Program-made: the position numbers and the translations under genes
Part shown: piece after piece, positions 26,497-36,100 of the stretch
Position numbering within the stretch: the stretch's first letter is position 1
Layout: every line of letters starts with the position of its first letter
The notes under the pieces: generated by a model
What the model saw: the letters and a program-made list of their open reading frames with translations, nothing else
What the model was told of the DNA's origin: nothing
The model's database searches: none
Assembly: GCF_024436395.1 (NCBI RefSeq)
Contig: NZ_JAFMZO010000004.1
Coordinates: 310,001 to 374,000 of the forward strand
Length of the DNA stretch: 64,000 bases
DNA from: Paradesertivirga mongoliensis
GTDB taxonomy: Bacteria; Bacteroidota; Bacteroidia; Sphingobacteriales; Sphingobacteriaceae
Direction: 5' to 3'

Positions 26497-26919
26497 ATGA
26501 AAGTTCTATACACAGCAGTTGCCACCGCTACCGGAGGTAGAGATGGTCAGGTAAAAAGTGATAATGGCGTTTTGGATATACAGGTAAGAGCACCCAAAGC
26601 CATGGGCGGTGCTAATGACGACTACACAAATCCAGAGCAATTATTTGCAGCCGGTTACGCTGCTTGTTTTGATAGTGCGCTAAACCATACCATCCGCTTA
26701 GAAAAAGCAAAGACTGGCGAAACTTCCGTTACTGCAAAAGTGTCAATTGGCCCTCTCGAAGGCGGTGCTTTTGGACTGGCAGTAGAACTTGCAGTAAATA
26801 TTCAAGGTGTTTCTATTGAAGAAGCACAACGACTTACGGAACGTGCACATCAGGTCTGTCCTTATTCCAATGCCACCAGAAATAACATCGAGGTAAGCCT
26901 TGTTACGACAAACAGTTAA
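26497..26919 (+). CDS. ohr: Organic hydroperoxide resistance protein (Ohr/OsmC)
   Basis: 140 residues. The two redox cysteines of Ohr are present: Cys57 in AAGYAACFDSAL and Cys121 in HQVCPYSNATR. The enzyme reduces organic hydroperoxides with dihydrolipoyl-type thiols. The N-terminus (VLYTAVATATGGRDGQVKSDNG) is typical of the Ohr subfamily, not of OsmC. Its position within the HxlR cluster supports an oxidant or electrophile response. Confidence 0.95.
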   Translation: MKVLYTAVATATGGRDGQVKSDNGVLDIQVRAPKAMGGANDDYTNPEQLFAAGYAACFDSALNHTIRLEKAKTGETSVTAKVSIGPLEGGAFGLAVELAVNIQGVSIEEAQRLTERAHQVCPYSNATRNNIEVSLVTTNS

Positions 26920-26920
26920 A

Positions 26921-27964
26921 ATGATGAAAACACAAGATATTGCTTACTCCATTTTAGAACTGGCACTTGTGCCCGAAGGCAGTACCATCAAACAAACGCT
27001 GAACAATTCCCTGGCTTTGGCCAAAGAAGCAGAAGCGCTGGGTTATAAGAGGATCTGGTTTGCCGAACATCACAATTCGGAACATGTCGGCAGTAATGCG
27101 CCGTCACTACTGATAGGCTACGTGGCCGAAAACACTGAAAACATCAGAGTGGGTTCGGGCGGCATCATGCTTCCTAACCATTCGCCCTTAGTGATTGCGG
27201 AGCAGTTTGGTACACTGGCTCATTTGTATCCCGGCCGCATCGATCTGGGTCTGGGCAGGGCACCGGGTACAGACACAGCAACTGCCCAGGCTATCCGGTC
27301 AGATTTCATGCAGGCTGCTCATTCTTTCCCTAAAGAAATTGAGAAAATTCAAAATTACTTTTCTCGCGGTAATAGTGGTTCAAAAGTGAGGGCAGCTATC
27401 GCCGAAGGGACTGATGTACCGCTATATATATTAGGATCAAGCACCGACAGCGCTCACTTGGCAGCAAAGAAAGGCTTGCCTTATGCATTTGCAAGCCACT
27501 TTGCCTCTACGCATTTACTTGAAGCTCTGCACATTTATCGCGAAGAATTCCAGCCATCTTCAGTTTTGGAAAGCCCTTACACTATAGCCGGTATTAATGT
27601 ATTTGTTGCAGATACAGATGAACAAGCCGAGCGTTTATTTACTACGCTGATCAGGATGTTCGTTGGCGTATTGACCGGAACTCCGACCGCACTGCATCCG
27701 CCAACTGTCATGACTGATGAATTGAGAGGTATGCTGCAGCACCCCGCAGTGCATCAAATGCTGAAATACTCCTTTATAGGCAGCAAGCAAACCGTAAAAG
27801 AGCAAGTCCAGGCATTTTTAAACGAGACGAAAGTAGATGAACTCATCGTGGTAACTGCGACGTATAGCCTGGAAGACCGGGTAAAGTCGGTTCAGCTTTT
27901 TTCAGAAGTTGTGAATGATATCAATACAGAAACTTCTCGTGCTCATCAAAGGGTTTCAAAATGA
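26921..27964 (+). CDS. Luciferase-like (LLM class) flavin-dependent monooxygenase, MsnO8-type
   Basis: About 347 residues. Bacterial luciferase-like TIM barrel: KRIWFAEHHN, GSGGIMLPNHSPLVIAEQFGTLAHLYPGRIDLGLGRAPGTD, and PLYILGSSTDSAHLAAKKGLPYAFASHF. This is the MsnO8/alkanal-monooxygenase-like subgroup; substrate unknown. The frame extends upstream into ohr, but the ATG-ATG at 26921 directly after the ohr stop is the likely start. The stop overlaps the next ATG by four bases. Confidence 0.88.
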   Translation: MMKTQDIAYSILELALVPEGSTIKQTLNNSLALAKEAEALGYKRIWFAEHHNSEHVGSNAPSLLIGYVAENTENIRVGSGGIMLPNHSPLVIAEQFGTLAHLYPGRIDLGLGRAPGTDTATAQAIRSDFMQAAHSFPKEIEKIQNYFSRGNSGSKVRAAIAEGTDVPLYILGSSTDSAHLAAKKGLPYAFASHFASTHLLEALHIYREEFQPSSVLESPYTIAGINVFVADTDEQAERLFTTLIRMFVGVLTGTPTALHPPTVMTDELRGMLQHPAVHQMLKYSFIGSKQTVKEQVQAFLNETKVDELIVVTATYSLEDRVKSVQLFSEVVNDINTETSRAHQRVSK

Positions 27965-29088
27965 GCGAAAGAAAAAAATTAAAGCTGGCTGCAAATATTG
28001 ATGGCACCGGCTGGAACTTTGTGGGCTGGCAGCATCCAGACATGCCGTCGGACGCCAGCGAGAATATAGACTTCTATATTCAGCAGGCACAACTTGCCGA
28101 GGCTGCAAAATTCGACACGCTTTTCCTGGTCGATGTCAGCCATGTTGGTGCGGGCAATATCCCACATTACCTAAGCATGTTCGAGGGCATGACCATTATG
28201 TCGGCCATCAGCATGAAAACCAAAAAGATTGGGTTGTCAGCCACCATTGCTACTTCCTATACTGATCCTTACAACGTGGCCAGGCAGGTTTTGTCCCTCG
28301 ATAAGATTAGTAAAGGTCGTGCCTCTGTTAACGCAGTAACCTCCAATCCCGGCGGTATGGTCAATTTCAGTCGAGGTCATTTAACCAGGGCCGATCAATA
28401 CCCGATGAACAAGGAATTTATGGAGATCCTGATCGGCCTTTGGGACACTTACGAAGATGATGCTTTCATTCGGAATAAGGAACGGGGAGTGTACCTGAAC
28501 CCCAACAAAATGCATACGCTGAATTACCGGGGAAAATATTTTTCAGTCGCGGGACCGTTAAACCTGAGCCGTTCGGTGCAGGGCAGGCCGGTACTCTATA
28601 CCGCCGGCAGTTCGGCTACCTTTATAGATCATGCCTCAAGCTATACAGACGGGGCGTTTATACATGGGGAAACGATGGAAGATACCATGCAAGTAGCCAA
28701 TGGCATCAGGGCAAGGTTAGCCGAGAAAGGACGTCGCCCGGAAGACTTTGTAGTGATCACCAGCCAAAACCCTATTGTAGGCAATACCGATGAAGAAGCG
28801 GTGGCTAAATATAAGCAACTGCTAGAATTTAAGCCAACTAACAGCATACCGGTACCCCTCTTCTTTGGTTCGGCAGAGCGGGTGGCCGCTCAGGTAGCTT
28901 TATGGTATGAATCCGGTGCGATGGATATGCTGATGGTCAGGCAGGACCACCCGCACGGATTGAGGGATTTTATCGACCTGGTGGTTCCGATCTTACAGGA
29001 GCGTGGTGTTTTTAAGACCGAGTATGGGGGGGATACCTTAAGAGGACATCTGGAGATTCCGAAGCCAGCATTTAGAAAAGTAGGGTAA
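27961..29088 (+). CDS. LLM class monooxygenase, NtaA/SnaA/DszA type
   Basis: 375 residues. It begins KLKLAANIDGTGWNFVGWQHPD, then FDTLFLVD, IGLSATIATSYTDPYNVARQ and SKGRASVNAVTSNPGG, the pattern of the nitrilotriacetate/dibenzothiophene-sulfone monooxygenase family. It needs reduced FMN from a partner reductase; the nitroreductase in the same cluster could supply it (inference). Slightly shorter than most family members (about 440). Coupled to the upstream gene by ATGA. Confidence 0.88.
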   Translation: MSERKKLKLAANIDGTGWNFVGWQHPDMPSDASENIDFYIQQAQLAEAAKFDTLFLVDVSHVGAGNIPHYLSMFEGMTIMSAISMKTKKIGLSATIATSYTDPYNVARQVLSLDKISKGRASVNAVTSNPGGMVNFSRGHLTRADQYPMNKEFMEILIGLWDTYEDDAFIRNKERGVYLNPNKMHTLNYRGKYFSVAGPLNLSRSVQGRPVLYTAGSSATFIDHASSYTDGAFIHGETMEDTMQVANGIRARLAEKGRRPEDFVVITSQNPIVGNTDEEAVAKYKQLLEFKPTNSIPVPLFFGSAERVAAQVALWYESGAMDMLMVRQDHPHGLRDFIDLVVPILQERGVFKTEYGGDTLRGHLEIPKPAFRKVG

Positions 29089-29186
29089 ATATCATTTTAC
29101 TTTCTTTACGGAAACTGGTTCGATTAGTACGGCCTTGTGTACCGGGGAACTTGGTAAGCCTTAGGTACCACCGAAGTTTTATTAAC

Positions 29187-29222
29187 AACCCCTTTTAGCT
29201 TATGTTAGAAGGGGTTTCTTTT
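29187..29222 (+). terminator. Terminator of the HxlR-linked cluster
   Basis: Stem AACCCCTT (29187-29194) with AAGGGGTT (29209-29216), extendable into the loop, followed by TTCTTTTT. The rest of the 303-base gap to the leftward glycosidase (29089-29391) holds nothing recognisable. Confidence 0.85.
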
Positions 29223-29391
29223 TGCATTATCTTCAAAAATGGAGATTTCGGATTAACTAAGTGTTGTTTATTTTCCCTCAGCTTCCCCGCTTTGCAAATT
29301 TTAACTGCTAGTTGTTTAAGCGGTTGTGGGGGAACAATAAAAAATGAATTAGTTAGCAATTTGAGGCCGAATAGCGCAATACCTCTAATGG

Positions 29392-32300
29392 TTATTTACT
29401 CCGGCTCAATAATCGCACTTCTCGCAGACCAGAAGCCTGCAAAGGCTCTGATGGAGAAGCAATCATTGGATAGGCATATGTGATTCGCTTTTCTTCCGGC
29501 AGTTGTGCATCATAGATCATCCTGTTCATCAAGCTGTTTGCAACACGAATCTCCAAAGTATTTGCTCCTTTCCTTATGTAGGGGGTAATATCAAGTTGCC
29601 ATGGAGAACACCATACAATTCCAGCATCTTTTCCATTCACAAATACCTGTGCAACAGAACCAGGATTACTTAGGTCAATCTTTATCTCATCATCCGGATG
29701 GTTTATCCAAATGGTCTTATCATATATTGCTGTTCCAGAATAGTATTTGATCCTTGGATCGGTATTCTTTGTCCAGTCTTCTAATTTTTTAAAAGTCACC
29801 TCTTCTGGTCCGCCAGCCTTTTCATCAAAGCGCACCTTCCACTCACCGTTAATTACCTCGCTTTTAGATGCTTTATTTTCACTCGCTAACACAGGAAGCT
29901 TGTCCTGTTTGTCAGTTACTACTATAAAATAGGATTCGCGGGCAGCCATATTCAGTTGGATAGAAACGCTTTGCGCGTCTGACTTCGTGATAGGAATTGA
30001 AAAACGTTCACCACTTACTGCGTTCCATAATTGCACTTGCTTTCCCGGGGAATTGAAGGTAAAAAGATTGCGCTCCGCTACATCTTTATGATTATTGAGG
30101 AAGTAAATATCAGCATCAGCCAGCTTCTTATGTGCGAAGTAAATCTTAGAGGATTTCGTATCCCCAACCTGCATTTCAACGTCGGGCTTTATACCTGCCG
30201 TTTCTAGCGCCTCATTGAGGGACATCCCCCAATAAACGCTTCCCTGGCCAACGTCTTTGGAACCTGATTTTTCAGGAGTTTCACCCCAGAGTTTATCTGC
30301 AATGGTTTTGTATTCCTGTTCTTTCCCTATATCCCGGGCCGTTCCGGAGGTATGCGGCTTCGGTCCGTAAACATTTCCCCCCTGCTCAATAATCGAAGCT
30401 ATCTTTCGTAGGGCATCAAGCGTAATGTCCCCGTTACGGGGGAGAACCATCATTTTATAATTTATTCCATCTGGTAACGTAATTTTGCCCTTGTTACCGT
30501 TCATCCGGGTAAGTAAGGCGTCCGTTGTAAAAGCATCAAAATCAAACCCGCCTGGAATATCTGGCAGCCTGTAAGTAAGAATTTTAACGGGTGCATTCTC
30601 ACCGAGATAAACGCAGAGGTCTGAAGAGGATTTACCTGCACGCATGATAAAAGCGTTTCTTGCCTGGTAGTCCCAAAAAGGGCGACTGTATTTCCACCAG
30701 GTATTATTTCGATTGATGGCATAGTGCCTTCCCCCTCCGGTACTGCCCGGTAATTTGTCGAGCCAAGGCTGATAGGCTGAGGCGCATACTACAAATTCAT
30801 TGATGCCGAAGGCGTAGGCGTAGTCGGCCAGCGACTTCAGTTCAGCTAAAGACGCACTATACTTTGCATCCGTGTATGCTTCCGCGGAAGCAATCTTCTT
30901 ACCATACAAATGCGCCGCCGACGAGCTCTCTTTGATATCGTAATTGCCCTCCGGATGGATCGCCCAAAACTCCCCCTGGGGCTTGCTTACTTTACTTTTT
31001 GCCAGAATAGGGTCGCCAACAATACACAGCGCGTTTCCAATTGCCTGAGCAGTGAATGTTAAACCCTGTGTTTGGGACAGACGTTCAAATGTTCCGTAAT
31101 AGTTGTCAGCTATCATATCAGCAATATTTCGGCGAACGTCAAACAGGAACCCATCGCTTTCCTTCACTCCGTCTACAACATACCCGAGCATGGCAGGAAG
31201 ATATGGAGTCGGGTCGTAGCCTCTTCGAGACTTAAATTCGTCGATAAAATTGTCGGTCCAGTTTTGCGAGCCTGCCTCATGACTGTCCATAGCCACCCCC
31301 GAAAGGATCCCGCTGTTGGAAGCTCGAAGCGAATCTGCTATCCTTCCCACATAATTCTTCCAATGGATTTCGGCAGCTTTAACGGATAGTTTATCAGATT
31401 CAAATCCAATCAGATTTTTTCGACCGTGCTTTGTCATTACACCAGTCGGTACATAAGCGAATCTCATTACCACCCAGTTCCCCGGCGGAACATTCCAGTT
31501 TAACCTGCCTTCGGCGTCCATCTTATCGCTGATATTAAGCACCTTTTTCGAATCTATGGCTTCTGCTTTTGCAAAAGCTGGAGTCTTGTCGGCTTCTATG
31601 TATTCTGTAAAAAGCCCTGCCTTTTCCTCCCATTGATCCAGCTTGGCTGAAGATTGCAGGTTTACTGCTCCGATCATGAGGGTTTGGTTAGCCTCGGAGT
31701 TCTCCCACCAATTGTGTAAATTCAGACGAAAGTATTTCGCTTTTATCGGCTTAAAAGATATTGTTTTCTGGCGCCAGCGCTCATGAGCGCGGTAGATCGG
31801 TTTCAGGTCGCAAACTTTATTGTAGTGGATTCCGTCGTTAGATGCTTCTAGTTGGCCAAGGTCTGGCAGTACACGATATCCGGTACCAACAAATACCTCT
31901 GATGGTGGCCCAGGTACATTCGTGGCGCTTGTTGTTGCCTTGCCTTTGGGCTGAACCTCATAGCTTATACTCCTTGCTTCAAACTGCTCGGGAAATTCTA
32001 AGTTAATGAAGACCGAACTATTCTGCTTAGAGATCTTGGTTAGTGTTTTTTCATTGATGTTGAACATCTTGTGAACATCCAATTCCTTTACGTTGGAGGA
32101 TATCATAACCCTTTGGGAAGAGGATGTTACCCCTGCACCAACTTGTGCCGGAAATGCGAGCACAGCTACGTCCTTATAGAAGTTATATCCGTTGATAGGT
32201 TTAGTCAATTGCCCTGAGAATGTCTTGCCACCTTTGACATAAGTCTCAGTAGCGACAAGCCGTTTCATACTCGTTTCGTTCGTTATCCAGGGCCCGCCTG

Positions 32301-32667
32301 ACACGTAGCCATTGGATAGATGGATTTCAAATGTCAAGCCCAGTCGTTTTGTTTCTTCGGCCGAAAAACGCAACATTTTCCACCACTCAGGTGAAAACCC
32401 ATCAAGTGCGTTTTCTGCCTTCCCATGACTTTGGTCATAGTAAACAACTCCTCCAACTCCAGCCTTTTTGAACGCTTCAAGGTCTGCTGTTATTCCCTCC
32501 CGTGTGGTCTCCGTTTCGCCATGGAACCACCAAACCTTGGTCCGGGCACTATCCTGCGGATGTTTAAATCCGTGAAGCACACTTGATAAATTCTCAATCC
32601 GTAATTCCTGCGCGAAACTAAAAAGGCATATTACGATTAAGGAGGTTGTGAGAAGTAACTTAGGCAT
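29392..32667 (-). CDS. GH106-like alpha-L-rhamnosidase (secreted glycoside hydrolase)
   Basis: 1091 residues with a Sec signal (MPKLLLTTSLIVICLFSFAQ). The mature enzyme begins DSARTKVWWFHGETETTREGI, the typical GH106 opening, followed by the barrel (AGVGGVVYYDQ, LSNGYVSGGPW), a catalytic-region segment VAMDSHEAGSQNWTDNFIDEF and RRGYDPTPYLP. The C-terminal beta-sandwich resembles a GH2-type sugar-binding domain (FVNGKDAGIVWCSPWQLDIT). It probably removes L-rhamnose in the periplasm. It is transcribed away from the PUL but is the nearest enzyme to it; it has no SusC/D partner of its own. Confidence 0.8.
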   Translation of the reverse strand: MPKLLLTTSLIVICLFSFAQELRIENLSSVLHGFKHPQDSARTKVWWFHGETETTREGITADLEAFKKAGVGGVVYYDQSHGKAENALDGFSPEWWKMLRFSAEETKRLGLTFEIHLSNGYVSGGPWITNETSMKRLVATETYVKGGKTFSGQLTKPINGYNFYKDVAVLAFPAQVGAGVTSSSQRVMISSNVKELDVHKMFNINEKTLTKISKQNSSVFINLEFPEQFEARSISYEVQPKGKATTSATNVPGPPSEVFVGTGYRVLPDLGQLEASNDGIHYNKVCDLKPIYRAHERWRQKTISFKPIKAKYFRLNLHNWWENSEANQTLMIGAVNLQSSAKLDQWEEKAGLFTEYIEADKTPAFAKAEAIDSKKVLNISDKMDAEGRLNWNVPPGNWVVMRFAYVPTGVMTKHGRKNLIGFESDKLSVKAAEIHWKNYVGRIADSLRASNSGILSGVAMDSHEAGSQNWTDNFIDEFKSRRGYDPTPYLPAMLGYVVDGVKESDGFLFDVRRNIADMIADNYYGTFERLSQTQGLTFTAQAIGNALCIVGDPILAKSKVSKPQGEFWAIHPEGNYDIKESSSAAHLYGKKIASAEAYTDAKYSASLAELKSLADYAYAFGINEFVVCASAYQPWLDKLPGSTGGGRHYAINRNNTWWKYSRPFWDYQARNAFIMRAGKSSSDLCVYLGENAPVKILTYRLPDIPGGFDFDAFTTDALLTRMNGNKGKITLPDGINYKMMVLPRNGDITLDALRKIASIIEQGGNVYGPKPHTSGTARDIGKEQEYKTIADKLWGETPEKSGSKDVGQGSVYWGMSLNEALETAGIKPDVEMQVGDTKSSKIYFAHKKLADADIYFLNNHKDVAERNLFTFNSPGKQVQLWNAVSGERFSIPITKSDAQSVSIQLNMAARESYFIVVTDKQDKLPVLASENKASKSEVINGEWKVRFDEKAGGPEEVTFKKLEDWTKNTDPRIKYYSGTAIYDKTIWINHPDDEIKIDLSNPGSVAQVFVNGKDAGIVWCSPWQLDITPYIRKGANTLEIRVANSLMNRMIYDAQLPEEKRITYAYPMIASPSEPLQASGLREVRLLSRSK

Positions 32668-32772
32668 TCGATCGTTTATAGGTTGACAATATAAGAAGGG
32701 ATCGAGATTTAAAACGATTTCTAAAGGTATGTCATAATAATCTTACCGGTGTGATATATTATACGAGGAACT

Positions 32773-32898
32773 TTAAACGATATTAGTGTTTTTGATACCA
32801 GCTTCTTTTACTCTGTCTTTCGCAGCGCTTAACGCTACAGACTTTTCCCACTATCTTCAAATTCTCGGTCCAAAGCTATTCCACTTGGATCTATAAAA
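32773..32898 (-). pseudogene. Remnant of an unidentified gene (C-terminal end)
   Basis: On the minus strand a protein-like segment reads AFIDPSGIALDREFEDSGKS, then after a one-base frameshift VALSAAKDRVKEAGIKNTNI and a stop. An in-frame stop also precedes it. The amino-acid composition is coding-like, but I cannot name the family and chance is possible for so short a piece. Confidence 0.3.
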
Positions 32899-33096
32899 GC
32901 GGTTTTCTAAATAACCCCATCCCCCATAGCAGACTATCTTTGAACACCCCCCAATTAATGTATGCTTCTGAGTTATGTTACCTTTTTCATAGATTTCGTA
33001 AAGGCTCCTAAGTTGGGTAATAAGCGGACAATTACACCGTCAACGATTTCAACATTTTTTGTGGTACTATATAGGGGTGCGATTTTTTCAAATATC

Positions 33097-33123
33097 CGTC
33101 TATATCTAAACGTCTATATCTAA
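33097..33123 (+). repeat. Tandem 13-base repeat in the lyase leader
   Basis: CGTCTATATCTAA occurs at 33097-33109 and again at 33111-33123, followed by GTAGACTATA. A related version of this leader precedes the decayed lyase copy at 36420-36455. Possibly a regulator-binding site. Confidence 0.5.
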
Positions 33124-33150
33124 GTAGACTATAACCAAATTATAACCATT

Positions 33151-36100
33151 ATGAGATTAAAATTTACTAAGCAACTAAAAGTGCCTTTGCTGGCCTTTGT
33201 TTTTTTATTGATGGGCGTTTTACATGCTCAAGCGCAACTTGTACATCCGGGGATACTGTTCAGCGCTGCTGGCCTGGCCAGGATAAAGAAAGATGCAAAT
33301 ACGGAACGACAGCCATGGGCAGCGACATATGCTAAATTGCTTGCCTATAACGATATAAACTATGTGCAGGAACCTGTTTATGCCATTGTTGAGAGAAATT
33401 ACGGAGGTGAAACCAGTGCTGCGTCAAGGGCAATGTCTTCCCAAAGTCAGAGAGCTTATAGGTGCGCAATTTTGTGGGTAATTACAGGAGACACTACCTA
33501 TGCACATATTTCTAAAACAATATTGAACTCCTGGTCAGGTACCTTGCAGAGTATTACTGGAGACGCTGCCAAGTTATGTGCGGCGTGGTATGGTTTTGGT
33601 TTTGTTAATGCTGCGGAAATTCTGCGATATACAAACTCAGGCTGGAGCACGACACATATACAGCGAGCGGAAGGCATGTTCAGGAATAAATTTTATCCGG
33701 TAATTGAATTTTTCCAGCCAGGGCATGCGGGGAATTGGAGTACGGCCATTACCAAAACTATGATGGGAATAGGAGTTTTTATAAATGACTCTGCCATTTA
33801 CACCAGGGGGCGCAATTTCTTGATGGCAAAGCCAGGAGATGACACTGATTATGATACTTATTCTGGAACACTGTACAATTACATTTCCGGTACTACCGGC
33901 CAGTGTTATGAAAGCGGTCGCGATCAGGAGCATACCCAAATGGGCATAGGGGGCTTAGCGGAAGCTTGCGAAATAGGGTATAACCAAAATACGGATCTTT
34001 ATGGTTTGTATTCAAACAGGTTATTGTTAGGAACCGAATATACCGCTGAATATAATTTAGGTTATAGCGTACCCTATACAACAAATCATTATGGATCTGT
34101 AATTTCTCCTTTATTTAGGGGAGAGTTTCTTCCATTTTATGAATTGGTTTACAATCATTATGTAAACAGACTGGGGATGTCTGGAACTCCGGTTAAATTT
34201 ACCACAATGGTTGTTGAGAAAATAAGGCAAGACAATGGAGGAGAAAGTGGTGATGCGATATTATTAGGCTACGGATCATTTTTGTTTAATGAATATGCAG
34301 GATTTAAATATGTTCCTGCTGCGGGTGATTATCGGACAACAGGATTGAGTAGCAGTATGGGTACCCCATCACAGTTCGAAGTTTTTACAAACGGAAATTG
34401 GGTACCAGCAACAACTGCCCTTGGATTAACAACTAATTTGTTAGTAAGAGATGGGCAAAGTGCATTGGCAGCAGGTAATAGAAATTTAAAGAATCTGATG
34501 GTTGGAGAAGGGGATGGAGCTGTTTTGAGAGCGCAGGTCAATGCAGGTGCCGTATCAGCATTAACCATTGTAGAGCCAGGTAGCTTAAGCAGTATTCCTC
34601 CTCTATCTTTTGTTAACGGTGGACAAGCTACAGGCTCTACCAGTGCTGTTGCAACTATCACAAGAGTAAAAGTAACAGGTGCAGATATAAATAATCAGGG
34701 TTCTGGCTATACTTCTGCCAGTGTTACTTTTAGCGGCGGTGGCGGAAGCGGAGCAACGGCTATACCAGAATTGAGTGGTGGTAAAATTACAGGTATTACT
34801 ATAACCAATTCAGGATCGAACTATACTTCCATACCAACCATGTCTGTTATAGGAAATGGTACAGGAGCAGCTGTTTCGGCAAAAGTTGGTATTACACAGG
34901 TAAGCATTAGTAGCGGAGGTACCGGCTATACCCAAGCACCAACAGTTATAGCAGGGACCTTTCTGAAAGTGAGTAACGGAATTGCTTTAAGTGTAGCAAA
35001 TGATGTGTTTTTTCAAAGAGGATCATCTGTGTATACCGCTCCAGCTTCTACAGGTATATTGAATATCAGTGGCAACCTGATAGCAGAAGATACCGTTAAT
35101 TGTATCTCTGTAGCTCATGATAATACCATGTCATCACTCACAGTAAATTTTAACAATGGTTCTGATAATATCGGTTTCATGGGCGGAAATGTTACTTTTA
35201 ACGCACTGGGTGTTGCAGCTGCGAATATCATTAAATTGAAGCTGGGTGCCGTAATGAATATTGCAGGCGCTATTACGCTAAACAGTACCGGCATAATTGA
35301 TGCAACTAATGGAACTATCAGTTTTGTAAGTGCCTCTCCTTCTACATCGACACTAAGAACCGTTGCAGCCAATACGTTTAAAAATGCAACTCTCAATAAA
35401 ATGGTAGTCAATTCCACCGCTGGAGTTACACTGAACCCGGTGCTGACGATAGGAACACTGGATATGCAGAAGGGATTGCTGAATATTCCGGAAACTTCAG
35501 AGCTTAATGTTTCACGTGTGTCAGGCGGAAGCAGCACATCCTATATCAACACCAAGTCGTCAGCAACTAGCGGTAACATTGCGAAAGTTAATGTAACCGG
35601 ATTAGCTGCTCTGGCGGCAGATTTTCCTTTAGGAAACGGTGGAAATTATCTGCCTATACGCGTTACCCCAAAGGTTACAGATCCAGCAACTGTATCAAGC
35701 TATACAATGAGCGTACTTACGGGCCTTACAGCTAATGGTTTGCCAAATGGCGGTGTAGTTGCAGACAAGAGCCAGTTTGTAAATGCGTCGTACCATGTTG
35801 TCCGTACAGCCGGAACAGCAGATTATACGATTCGTGTTGGCTTTCCTGCAAGTCTGAAAGGCAGTGGTTTTACCCCGTCATCTCCTTTCGGTATTTCAAA
35901 ATATAATGGAAGCAGTTGGGGAACAGTGGCAGGCAGTGGTGATTATGCACTAAATACCGCTACCGTTACTCTAAATACCAATGGCCTACGCTACCGGGTA
36001 CAGATAGGGGGGGCTCAGCCATTGAATTCTGCAAACGTAGAAAACTTAGAAATACAGGCAAAAGCCGCAGAAGAGCCTACAACCTTAAATGAAGTTAAAT

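Larger units (their letters stand above)
32668..33150. other. Divergent promoter gap with a degraded reading-frame trace
   Basis: The 483 bases separate the leftward GH106 gene and the rightward lyase. The proximal part (33070-33150) holds the lyase leader repeats; the middle (32773-32898) holds a broken minus-strand frame listed separately. The remainder shows nothing clear. Confidence 0.5.

Noticed and set aside
29100-29160. Possible second att copy of the tRNA-Leu 3' end (GGTTCGA shared)
   Set aside because: Match is only seven bases; no integrase or longer direct repeat was found, so an island boundary is not supported.
29202-29483. 93-residue plus-strand frame near the end of the GH106 gene
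   Set aside because: Begins inside the terminator hairpin and overlaps the GH106 coding end antisense; no family resemblance.
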